Part shown: one piece after another, positions 21,201-27,758 of the stretch
Position numbering within the stretch: position 1 is the stretch's first letter
Layout: each line of letters opens with the position of its first letter
Origin: CAVVXN01 sp963772585
GTDB lineage: Bacteria > Planctomycetota > PLA2 > JAEUHO01
Reading direction: 5' to 3'
Assembly (NCBI GenBank): GCA_963772585.1
Contig: CAVYXV010000010.1
Coordinates: 186,001 to 250,000, forward strand
Length of the DNA: 64,000 nucleotides
Position numbers and translations under genes: made by a program
The notes under the pieces: generated by a model
What the model saw: only the letters and a program-made list of their open reading frames with translations
Database searches by the model: none
Told to the model about the DNA's origin: nothing

Positions 21201-21761
21201 GTCACGACGCTCCACGAGCAGCAGAAGGACCTCCTCGACGCCAAGGCCGACCTCCAGAAGGTCATCGAGGAGCTCGACCGGGTCTCGACGACCCGCTTCG
21301 CCGAGACCTTCGAGCAGGTTCGCGAGCACTTCCGCGAGACGTTCCGGCGCCTCTTCGGCGGCGGACGCGCCGACATCGTGCTCGAGGACGCTTCGGACCT
21401 CCTGGAGTCCGGCATCGACATCGTCGCCCGCCCCCCCGGCAAGGAGCAGCGCACGATCAGCCTGCTCTCCGGCGGCGAGCGGACGCTGACCGCCGTGGCG
21501 CTGCTCTTCGCCGTCTTCAAGGCGCGGCCCAGCCCCTTCACGGTCCTCGACGAGGTGGACGCCGCGCTCGACGAGGCGAACGTGCGAAGGTTGATCGCGC
21601 TCGTCCGCGAGTTCACCGACCGCAGCCAGTTCCTGATCGTCACCCACGCCAAGACCACCATGGAGGCGGCCGACATCCTCTTCGGCGTGACGATGGAGGA
21701 GCCCGGGGTGAGCAAGCGGGTCGCGGTGCAACTCACCGAGTACGCGGTGGCCGCGGGGTAG
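18204..21761 (+). CDS. smc: chromosome segregation protein SMC
   Basis: Structural maintenance of chromosomes ATPase of 1185 residues, organising and segregating the chromosome. I chose ATG 18204, which begins MKIRRLEIQGFKSFADRT. Walker A is IVGPNGCGKSN. Two long coiled coils (about 165-500 and 670-1000) flank the hinge (from GVFGVLADLLAPSPEGAQVL). The C-terminal head has the LLSGGERTLTAVALLFA signature and FTVLDEVDAALDEANV Walker B. No scpA or scpB lies nearby. High GC creates a long open antisense frame over this gene, which I do not regard as coding. Confidence 0.97.
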   Translation: MKIRRLEIQGFKSFADRTVFDFGAGISAIVGPNGCGKSNVVDALKWVLGDMSPRSLRGKKMEDVIFAGSRHRRALGLAAVTLVLDNESGLLRTERTEVSITRRLHRSGLSEYLIGGEAARLKDIRELFLDTGLGVEGSSIMEQGQIDALLAASPADRRGIFEEAAGISRYKQRRKEAEQRLHRTEENLERLLDVLELEEKRLRSLKNQAGRARRYQEIREELSKKRVLRGVLRYRRLARERSGVGERLGALLDEERRAAGELAAFESTVREAEALRTEAREAVHAEESLIAAAASDIRAAGARVEFATRTRDDLLARIETAAAEAEVARERRSRLRAEIADLDAEATEADERARREQERVALAERELSRLDAAAARVRDAHEGAKRRALEALGRISDAKNEEAEHRVEVRQARERLVRLGRRELELLESRDRREDELEALRHTATRLEEEARDRAERLGRSERTRDALREEAAEARRGAAAVSEKRATLTARRELLERLAAAHEGVDEGARAVLEEVADRAPEPDGARGGVFGVLADLLAPSPEGAQVLDRLLGPAAGALVVRTTADARSWIAWLRGRGEPSRARFLPLDLVREDAPPLPDAVGEIEAPEPLLGLVRSVAAGVRLVDDLEEATRRWREEGPLNAVTPRGDRVTRSGALLGGPDGEALGLVGRTAERRELAREIAVLAERLDAVRREAGALEERVEAGERAIAGLRHDIARQAEDRSRGGADLARVEKELSHVLQSLEGLALERRELTEQMAFAHEAAAVVGRRLAALQEQKSAIERQAEEAARGYLALETARGEASERRMEVRLALTEARATADGARGRMARAQAEIERLDERAASLDAERDDLRRRAERADVDIAEAEAEGRRREDDRRRAAETLGGARARLEELEREAGGELARKQELERLHEDLRGRLESFRVKDSELRVRLEDLVEQVRSDHDLDLESVARETEADESVDLDAVDAEVESLKSRLEGLGNVNLNAIAELEEVEAHVTTLHEQQKDLLDAKADLQKVIEELDRVSTTRFAETFEQVREHFRETFRRLFGGGRADIVLEDASDLLESGIDIVARPPGKEQRTISLLSGGERTLTAVALLFAVFKARPSPFTVLDEVDAALDEANVRRLIALVREFTDRSQFLIVTHAKTTMEAADILFGVTMEEPGVSKRVAVQLTEYAVAAG

Positions 21762-21827
21762 CCGGTCGCGGCGATCCGTCGGGGGACCGCGAGCACCTCG
21801 CGAGCCGCGCCGCGGTAGGATGCCGCG

Positions 21828-22538
21828 ATGCGTGTCGCGCTCTTCGTGCCCTGCTTCGTGGACCAGATGGCGCCCGAGGTCGGGGTGGCGACGGCGCGGA
21901 TCCTCCGGCGGCTGGGCCACGACGTCTCGTACCCGGCCGGCCAGACCTGCTGCGGACAGCCCGCGATGAATGCCGGCCACTTCGACGAGGCCCGCCGCGT
22001 GGCGGCCCGGCAGCTCGACGCGCTGGCGGAGGGCGATCCGGACGCGGTCGTCGCGCCGTCGGGGTCGTGCGTGACCGCGCTCGCGGTGGAGGCCAAGGAG
22101 CGCCTCGGTCTCGACCATCCCGTGCTGGACCGGCTCTTCGAGCTCTCGAGCTTCCTCGTGGATCGGCTGGGCGTGGACGACGTCGGGGCGCGGTTTTGCG
22201 CAAGGGTCGCCTGGCACGACGCCTGCCATCCGCTGCGGCGGCTGGGGATCCGGGAGGCGCCGCGGCGGTTGCTCGGGAAGGTGGAAGGGCTCGACCTGAT
22301 CGAGCTGTCGCCGCCCGACGAGTGCTGCGGGTTCGGCGGCACGTTCTCCGTCAAGTTTCCCGACCTGTCCGTGGCCATCGGCGAGCGGAAGGTCCGTGCC
22401 ATCGAGGCCGCCCGTCCCGACGTCGTCGCCTCCACGGAGACGTCGTGCCTGCTGCAGATCGGCGGGCTGCTCCGTCGCCGGAAGAGCCGCATCCGGGCCC
22501 TCCACCTGGCCGAGATCCTCGGCGGGGACGACGCGTGA
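21828..22538 (+). CDS. lutA: LutA-like (Fe-S)-binding subunit of lactate utilisation
   Basis: First subunit of the LutABC L-lactate oxidising complex. Two CCG domains are visible, with TCCGQPAMNAGHFDEARRVA in the first and CCGFGGTFSVKFPDLS in the second. These cysteine motifs bind an iron-sulfur cluster. The 236 residues match the family. Its stop overlaps the lutB start (GTGA), and lutC and mutM follow with overlaps. Confidence 0.92.
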   Translation: MRVALFVPCFVDQMAPEVGVATARILRRLGHDVSYPAGQTCCGQPAMNAGHFDEARRVAARQLDALAEGDPDAVVAPSGSCVTALAVEAKERLGLDHPVLDRLFELSSFLVDRLGVDDVGARFCARVAWHDACHPLRRLGIREAPRRLLGKVEGLDLIELSPPDECCGFGGTFSVKFPDLSVAIGERKVRAIEAARPDVVASTETSCLLQIGGLLRRRKSRIRALHLAEILGGDDA

Positions 22539-23914
22539 GGTCCTCGGCCGACTTCGTGGAGGCTACGCGCCGGGCGGCCGGGGACGCCGCGCTGGGGCGC
22601 AACGTCCTGCGCGCCACCGACACGTCGCTGGCGCACCGCGCCGAGGTCGTCGCGGAACGGCCGGACTGGGAGCGGCTCCGCGAGCGCGCCGCGGCCGTGA
22701 AGGACCACGTCCTCCAGACGTTACCCGAGCAACTCGACCGCTTCCGCGAGGCCGCGAAGGCGCGCGGCGTCGTCGTGCACGAGGCGAAGGACGCGGCGGC
22801 GGCGCGGGCCCTCGTACTCGCGCTCGTCCGCGAGGCGGGCGGCGACCGGATCCTCAAGTCCAAGTCGATGACGACCGAGGAGATCGAGCTCAATCCCGCG
22901 CTCGAGGCGGTGGGGTACGCGCCGCTCGAGACGGACCTCGGCGAGTACATCGTGCAGCTCGCGGGCGAGGCGCCGTCGCACATCACGGCGCCGGCGCTCC
23001 ACCGCAACGCCGAGGAGATCCGCGACCTGTTCCGCGAGAAGGGTGTGCTGGAGGGGGCGGGTGCGGTGCCCGAGGACCGGGCGGAGCTCGCCACGTGGCT
23101 GAGCCTGCGAGCACGGGAGCATCTTCGCGACCGGCTCCTCGACGCCGACATCGGCATCACCGGCGCGAACTTCCTGATCGCCCGGACGGGAACCGTCGTC
23201 CTCGTCGAGAACGAGGGGAACATCCGCTACACCACGCTCAGCCCGCGCGTGCAGATCTGCGTGGCCGGCATGGAGAAGATCCTTCCCCGCTTGGAGGATC
23301 TCGCCACCTTCCTGCCGCTGCTCACCCGCTCGGCCACGGGGCAGCGCGCGACGACGTACACGTCGCTGATCACGGGGCCGGTCGGCGACGCGCTCCACGT
23401 CGTCCTCCTCGACGGCGGTCGCTCCGGGATGCTCGCGTCGGAGGAGGACCGCGAGATCCTGCGCTGCATCCGCTGCGGCGCGTGCATGAACGTGTGCCCG
23501 GTCTACCGGACGATCGGCGGCCACCCCTACGGCGCGCCCTATCCGGGGCCCATCGGCGCGGTGCTCATGCCGGGGCTCAGGGGCGGCGAGCGCGACCGCG
23601 AGCTCGCCTTCGCCTCCACGCTGTGCGGGGCCTGCGGGGACGTGTGCCCGGTGAAGATCGACCTTCCGGGCCACCTGCTGAAGCTCCGCGACCGCGCCGT
23701 GCGGCGCGACGCGCGGAAGGGCGAACGGCGGCTCTGGCGCGGCTGGGCCTGGGCGATGGCCCGCCCGGGTCGCTACCGCCTCGCCGCCCGCGTCGCGCGC
23801 TCCTTGCAGGGGCCGCTGGCGCGGCTCGGGCTCCTCGCCTCGTGGACGCGCCACCGGGAGGCGCCCCGCATGGGCGCCGCGCCCTTCCGGAAACGATGGA
23901 AGCGCGATGCCTGA
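22535..23914 (+). CDS. lutB: LutB iron-sulfur protein
   Basis: 459-residue LutB. The N-terminal LUD domain spans about 60-285, with SKSMTTEEIELNPALE and DIGITGANFLIARTGT. A ferredoxin-like segment follows with two clusters of cysteines, CIRCGACMNVCPVY and CGACGDVCPVKIDLP, consistent with two [4Fe-4S] centres. A basic C-terminal tail ends the protein. It begins with GTG within the lutA stop and its end overlaps lutC by 8 bp, so subunit synthesis is coupled. Confidence 0.94.
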   Translation: MRSSADFVEATRRAAGDAALGRNVLRATDTSLAHRAEVVAERPDWERLRERAAAVKDHVLQTLPEQLDRFREAAKARGVVVHEAKDAAAARALVLALVREAGGDRILKSKSMTTEEIELNPALEAVGYAPLETDLGEYIVQLAGEAPSHITAPALHRNAEEIRDLFREKGVLEGAGAVPEDRAELATWLSLRAREHLRDRLLDADIGITGANFLIARTGTVVLVENEGNIRYTTLSPRVQICVAGMEKILPRLEDLATFLPLLTRSATGQRATTYTSLITGPVGDALHVVLLDGGRSGMLASEEDREILRCIRCGACMNVCPVYRTIGGHPYGAPYPGPIGAVLMPGLRGGERDRELAFASTLCGACGDVCPVKIDLPGHLLKLRDRAVRRDARKGERRLWRGWAWAMARPGRYRLAARVARSLQGPLARLGLLASWTRHREAPRMGAAPFRKRWKRDA

Positions 23915-24398
23915 CGCGCCGGCCCTCCTCGACACGTTCCGGAGCGCGCTCGAGCGCGCCGGCGGCCGGCTCGTGGTTGCGCCCGACCGGGACGCGGCCC
24001 GTCGGATCGCGATGGACCTCGCCAGCGGTGGCTCGGTCGCCTGGGGTCCGGACGACCCCGGCGAAGCGGCGCTCCGCGACGCCGAGGTCGGCGTGGACGA
24101 GGCGGACGGCCTGATCGCCGAGACGGGGACCGTCGTGCGTACGTTCCCCTCCCGCGAACGGGCCCGCGTCTCGCTGGTGCCGCCGGTCGCGGTGTTCCTC
24201 GCGACGCCCGAGACGCTCGTGGCGACGGTCGGCGACGCGCTCGCGCGCGTGGCGAACCGCCACGAGGAGGGGCGCGCGGTCACCGCCTTCGTGACGGGGC
24301 CGAGCCGGACGGCCGACATCGAGAAGCGCCTCGTGATCCCGGCGCACGGTCCTCGCGAGCTCGTCGTCGTGTGGTTGGGCGGGGACCCGGATGCCTGA
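23907..24398 (+). CDS. lutC: LutC/YkgG family protein
   Basis: 163-residue LUD-domain protein, third part of the lactate utilisation operon. DADGLIAETGT-like (EADGLIAETGTVVRTF) and TGPSRTADIEKRLVIPAHGP are the family blocks. It is shorter at the N-terminus than typical LutC (about 220-240 residues). Its stop overlaps the mutM start by 8 bp. Confidence 0.9.
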   Translation: MPDAPALLDTFRSALERAGGRLVVAPDRDAARRIAMDLASGGSVAWGPDDPGEAALRDAEVGVDEADGLIAETGTVVRTFPSRERARVSLVPPVAVFLATPETLVATVGDALARVANRHEEGRAVTAFVTGPSRTADIEKRLVIPAHGPRELVVVWLGGDPDA

Positions 24399-25248
24399 GC
24401 TGCCCGAGGTGGAGCGCGGGCGGCGTCTGGCGGCGTCGGTGGCCGAGGGCCGGCGTATCGTCCGCGCGGGGTGCGCCCCGGACGTCATCGTCTTCGAAGG
24501 GCAGTCGCCGCGGCGCTTGCGGCGCGCGTTGGTCGGCGCGCGCGTGGAGAGGGTCGATCGCCGCGGCAAGGTCGTCCTCTTCCTCCTCGATCGCCCCCCG
24601 CACGCGCTCTTCCGCTTCGGCATGACCGGAGCCTTCCGCACGCAGGACACCCCGCCGATCCGCCTCCGCGCGCATGGGCGTCGCGTGGACGACGCCTGGC
24701 CGCCGCGATTCGCAAAGCTCTCCCTCGACTTCGAGGACGGCGGCCGGCTCGTGTTCACGAACGCCCGCCGGCTCGGGCGCGTGTTGCTGCGGCGCGACCC
24801 GCTGGGCGAGCCCCCGCTCTCGAAGCTGGGGTTCGACCCGCTCACGTCGCTGCCGCCGCTCGCCACGTTCCGGGAGCGGGTGTGGCGGCGCAAGGTCACC
24901 CTGAAGGGCCTCCTGCTCGACCAGTCGTTCGCGGCGGGCGTCGGGAACTGGATCGCGGACGAGGTGCTCTACCAGGCGAGGCTGGACCCGCGCCGGCGCG
25001 CCGACTCCCTCGCCGACGACGAGGTCCGCCGCCTGCGGTCGCGGCTTGCCCACGTCGTGAAGAAGGCCGTCGCCGTGGACGCGGAGAAGGACCGCTTCCC
25101 CCGGACGTGGCTCTTCCACCACCGGTGGGGGAGGCGGAAGGACGCCCGGACCGCACGGGGCGAGCGCGTCGAATTCTTGACGGTGGCGGGGCGTACGACG
25201 GCCTGGGTACCCTCCGCCCAGGCGCCCCCCTCTCGGAGAACCGGATGA
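24391..25248 (+). CDS. mutM: Fpg/Nei-type DNA glycosylase without a zinc finger
   Basis: Formamidopyrimidine-DNA glycosylase family protein of 285 residues, removing oxidised bases and nicking the strand. After Met removal it begins PELPEVE, giving the catalytic Pro and Glu. Further matches are the Lys in RRGKVVLF, HALFRFGMTG and the H2TH region LLDQSFAAGVGNWIADEVLY. The C-terminus has no cysteines where bacterial MutM has its C4 zinc finger. Instead it reads GERVEFLTVAGRTTAWVP, like the 'zincless finger' of plant Fpg and NEIL1. It is translated with lutC (8-bp overlap), a link with no obvious functional reason. Confidence 0.88.
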   Translation: MPELPEVERGRRLAASVAEGRRIVRAGCAPDVIVFEGQSPRRLRRALVGARVERVDRRGKVVLFLLDRPPHALFRFGMTGAFRTQDTPPIRLRAHGRRVDDAWPPRFAKLSLDFEDGGRLVFTNARRLGRVLLRRDPLGEPPLSKLGFDPLTSLPPLATFRERVWRRKVTLKGLLLDQSFAAGVGNWIADEVLYQARLDPRRRADSLADDEVRRLRSRLAHVVKKAVAVDAEKDRFPRTWLFHHRWGRRKDARTARGERVEFLTVAGRTTAWVPSAQAPPSRRTG

Positions 25249-25820
25249 CCCAACTCGCCATGCTGTCCGTCACCGCCCTCTGGCTGCCGATCCTCGTGGC
25301 CGCGGGGATCGTGTTCGTCGCGAGCTTCCTGACGTGGATGGTCCTCCCGCATCATCGGTCCGACTGGAAGGGCCTCGCGGACGAGGAGGGCGTGGTCGGG
25401 ACCCTGCGCGGCTCGAAGGACGGCGCCGGGCAGTACGCCTTCCCGTACATGGCCACGCAGGACGCGATGAAGGACCCCGCCTGGGTGGAGCGCTTCGAGA
25501 AGGGGCCGAGCGGCTTCCTCGTCCTGCGCGCACCCGGCCCGATGGCGATGGGCCGCTCGCTCGCGTTCTCGTTCCTTCACGATCTCGTCCTCGCGTTCCT
25601 GGTCGGCTACGTCGCCAGCTGCTCGCTCCCGCGGGGCACCTCGTTCCCGCTGGTCTTCCGCGTCACGGCCGTGACCGCGCTCCTCGCTTTCGGCGGCGCG
25701 TGGCCCGTGCTCTCCACGTGGTTCGCCCACCGCTGGTGCGTCACGTGGAAGCACGTCCTGGACGCGGCGATCTACGCCGCGCTCGTCGGCGCCGTCTTCG
25801 CCTGGCTCTGGCCGCGCTGA
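25245..25820 (+). CDS. four-helix membrane protein of unknown function
   Basis: 191-residue membrane protein whose ATG overlaps the mutM stop (ATGA). One membrane helix lies at the N-terminus (LPILVAAGIVFVASFLTWMV). A soluble stretch of about 70 residues follows, with DWKGLADEEGVVGTLR and QYAFPYM. Three further helices occupy about 105-190. The layout is that of a conserved hypothetical membrane family that I cannot name. It closes the lut-mutM operon. Confidence 0.75.
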   Translation: MTQLAMLSVTALWLPILVAAGIVFVASFLTWMVLPHHRSDWKGLADEEGVVGTLRGSKDGAGQYAFPYMATQDAMKDPAWVERFEKGPSGFLVLRAPGPMAMGRSLAFSFLHDLVLAFLVGYVASCSLPRGTSFPLVFRVTAVTALLAFGGAWPVLSTWFAHRWCVTWKHVLDAAIYAALVGAVFAWLWPR

Positions 25821-25833
25821 CGAGCGACTTCCC

Positions 25834-26226
25834 CTACGTCCGGAAGACGGACTCGACCGGCTGGAGATTCGGCGCCGGGTCGAAGCGACAGAGAAGGACC
25901 AGTCCGCCGTCCGCGCCTCGACCGCCGACCACGTGCTCCCACGCGTCGGGGAGTCCCGGCGGCGCGTCCACCTTGAAGAAGTGACTTCGCGCGGGACGTC
26001 CGAGCCCGTCGCGGTGGTCGTACGCGCCGAGCCACGCCGGCTCCGCGAGCAACGCGACGCCCGTCTCCTCCGCGACTTCCCGGACCACCGCGTCGTGGAG
26101 CCGTTCTCCGCGATCCACGCCCCCCGCGGGAACCGGTGTCCCCGCCTCGGGATGATCTCGGTGATCCAAGACGAGCAACTCGGCTCGACGCTCCACGTGG
26201 ACCACGACCCTCTTGCGGCGCTCCAT
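25834..26226 (-). CDS. NUDIX hydrolase
   Basis: 130-residue NUDIX pyrophosphohydrolase. The NUDIX box is GGVDRGERLHDAVVREVAEE, followed by TGV. ELLVLDHRDHPEAGTPVPAG precedes it as the usual beta strand and substrate loop. The substrate cannot be predicted. The start at 26226 has no clear Shine-Dalgarno; an in-frame ATG about 13 codons upstream is an alternative. It is convergent with the lut-mutM operon. Confidence 0.82.
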   Translation of the reverse strand: MERRKRVVVHVERRAELLVLDHRDHPEAGTPVPAGGVDRGERLHDAVVREVAEETGVALLAEPAWLGAYDHRDGLGRPARSHFFKVDAPPGLPDAWEHVVGGRGADGGLVLLCRFDPAPNLQPVESVFRT

Positions 26227-26434
26227 CCGCAGATCGTAGGCGAGGCCCTCGTCCGGTCGCCCCATGCCCGGAATCCGGACACATCCGGACACGTCCGGAC
26301 GGCCCGGGAGCCTGGATTCCAAGGCTTTCGCCGCTTCGGGCCTTTCGACGGGCGCCTCCTCGTCCGCCGGTCGTTCGTTCGTGCGATGTTGCTGTCCAGC
26401 CGGACCCAGACCGCCCGCCCCCGCGGAGCACGCC

Positions 26435-26830
26435 ATGGAGCCCCAGCCGCAACGCGCGCCCCAGCACGACCCCACGTCCCCCTCCCCCGAACCGGTTCCC
26501 CCGCCCCTCGCCGAGACCCGCACCCTCGCCGGCATCGAGATGGTCTCCGGGCTGCTGCTCCCCGAGGCCGAGGCCGTGGAGCGGGGCGTCGACCTGACGC
26601 CCGACGGCGCGGCGACGGTGGCGCGGGTGTCCCGCGGCACGCCGCGGGAGGCGCGGCGTCTCCTGGAGCGGGTCCTCGACCACGCCGCGTCGGGAGACGT
26701 CGGTAGGATCGACGGCGCGGGGGCGGCGGCGGCGCTGAGGGCCCTGGCCACGACGACGATCGAGCCGCTCCTGCTGCGCCGGGGACTCATCGCAATCACC
26801 CCCCGGGGGCGGGTGGCCGTGAGGGAGTGA
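26435..26830 (+). CDS. small protein resembling the C-terminal part of RuvB without the ATPase core
   Basis: 131 residues: a Pro-rich start followed by about 90 residues that match, by eye, the small AAA and winged-helix parts of RuvB. VSRGTPREARRLLERVLDHA corresponds to RuvB's 'RGTPRIANRLLRRVRD'. GRIDGAGAAAALRAL corresponds to the next helix, and EPLLLRRGLIAITPRGRVAV to 'EPYLIQQGFLQRTPRGR'. The AAA+ ATPase domain and part of the winged helix are missing. It may be an old internal-deletion product turned into a small DNA- or RuvA-binding protein. The methyltransferase gene starts 4 bp downstream. Confidence 0.6.
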   Translation: MEPQPQRAPQHDPTSPSPEPVPPPLAETRTLAGIEMVSGLLLPEAEAVERGVDLTPDGAATVARVSRGTPREARRLLERVLDHAASGDVGRIDGAGAAAALRALATTTIEPLLLRRGLIAITPRGRVAVRE

Positions 26831-26834
26831 TGCC

Positions 26835-27758
26835 ATGAAGCCAGGGCGAGGAAGCCGGACCGCCGAGATGGTGGCGATGTGGCGTGCCATCGCCGATGGC
26901 CGGCCCGTGGTGGCGCAGTTCTCGGATCCCACGGCGTACGCCTTGCTGCCCGCCTACGCTCGCGCCCGAGTGGACGCGGTGCGCAAGGCCGGCCATCGAC
27001 ACGGGCGGCGCGGCGGGCTCTCCGGCGCGGTCCTCCCCCGGCGAGTGCTCGTGATGGTGGCGCGCACGGTCGCCATCGACGATGCGGTGCGCGGTGCGCG
27101 CTCACCCCAGGTGGTCATCCTGGGCGCGGGCCTCGACGGTCGCGCTTGGCGCATGCCGGAGCTCGGCGACGCAGTGGTCTTCGAGGTGGATCACCCCGAC
27201 ACGCAACGCGAGAAGCGCGCGCGGGTGGGCTCGCTCACGCAGTGCGCCCGCGAGGTCCGCTTCGTACCGGTCGACTTCACGAAGGACCGACTCGACGACG
27301 CGCTCGCCGCCGCCGGCCACGACCCGACGGTCCCCACGACCTGGGTCTGGGAGGGCGTGGTGATGTACCTCTCGCCGGCCGACGTGCAGAGGACCCTGTC
27401 GGTGGTCTCGGCGAGGTCGCCCGCCGGCAGCCGGCTGATCGTCTTGTACTTCAGCCCCTCCTGGAGGCTGCACCTCCTCGGTTTCGTGGTGCGCCGGATC
27501 GGGGAGCCGCTGCGGTCGAAGTTCACTCCGGACAAGATGGTCGGGCTGCTCGCCGCGCACCGCTTCGAGGTGACGGAGGATCGGGCCGTGTCGGAGATCG
27601 GGCGATCCCTGTCCCCCGAGCTGGAGCGTGCGACCCGCCCCTTCAAGCACGCGCGCGTCGTCGTCGCGGACAAGCGAGGCGGAACGCGGACGGTCGTTGG
27701 TCTGCGTGTCCGAGCCGCGAGCGGGTGTGCGTCGCGTCCGTCTCAGAGGATCGTGTAG
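26835..27758 (+). CDS. SAM-dependent methyltransferase, LCMT/PPM family
   Basis: 307-residue class I methyltransferase of the leucine carboxyl methyltransferase-like family (Pfam PF04072 type). It shows the family's N-terminal 'TAEMVAMWRAIA' helix, the SAM motif VVILGAGLDGRAWRMPE, the acidic strand VFEVDHPDTQREK, FVPVDFTKD, and the catalytic-loop motif TTWVWEGVVMYLSP. Such enzymes often methylate carboxyl or hydroxyl groups of small molecules; the substrate is unknown. The last 16 bp overlap the convergent HEAT-repeat gene. Confidence 0.9.
   Translation: MKPGRGSRTAEMVAMWRAIADGRPVVAQFSDPTAYALLPAYARARVDAVRKAGHRHGRRGGLSGAVLPRRVLVMVARTVAIDDAVRGARSPQVVILGAGLDGRAWRMPELGDAVVFEVDHPDTQREKRARVGSLTQCAREVRFVPVDFTKDRLDDALAAAGHDPTVPTTWVWEGVVMYLSPADVQRTLSVVSARSPAGSRLIVLYFSPSWRLHLLGFVVRRIGEPLRSKFTPDKMVGLLAAHRFEVTEDRAVSEIGRSLSPELERATRPFKHARVVVADKRGGTRTVVGLRVRAASGCASRPSQRIV

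Noticed and set aside
18132..22505. 1457-codon open frame antisense to smc
   Set aside because: Its protein is Arg/Glu/Leu-rich without any family motif and mirrors smc coding bias. High GC keeps antisense frames open; smc on the + strand is unmistakable.
18305..23914. Very long + strand frame over smc, lutA and lutB
   Set aside because: Only its last part (from 22535) is lutB. The rest is an Arg/Gly/Pro-rich shadow of smc and lutA.
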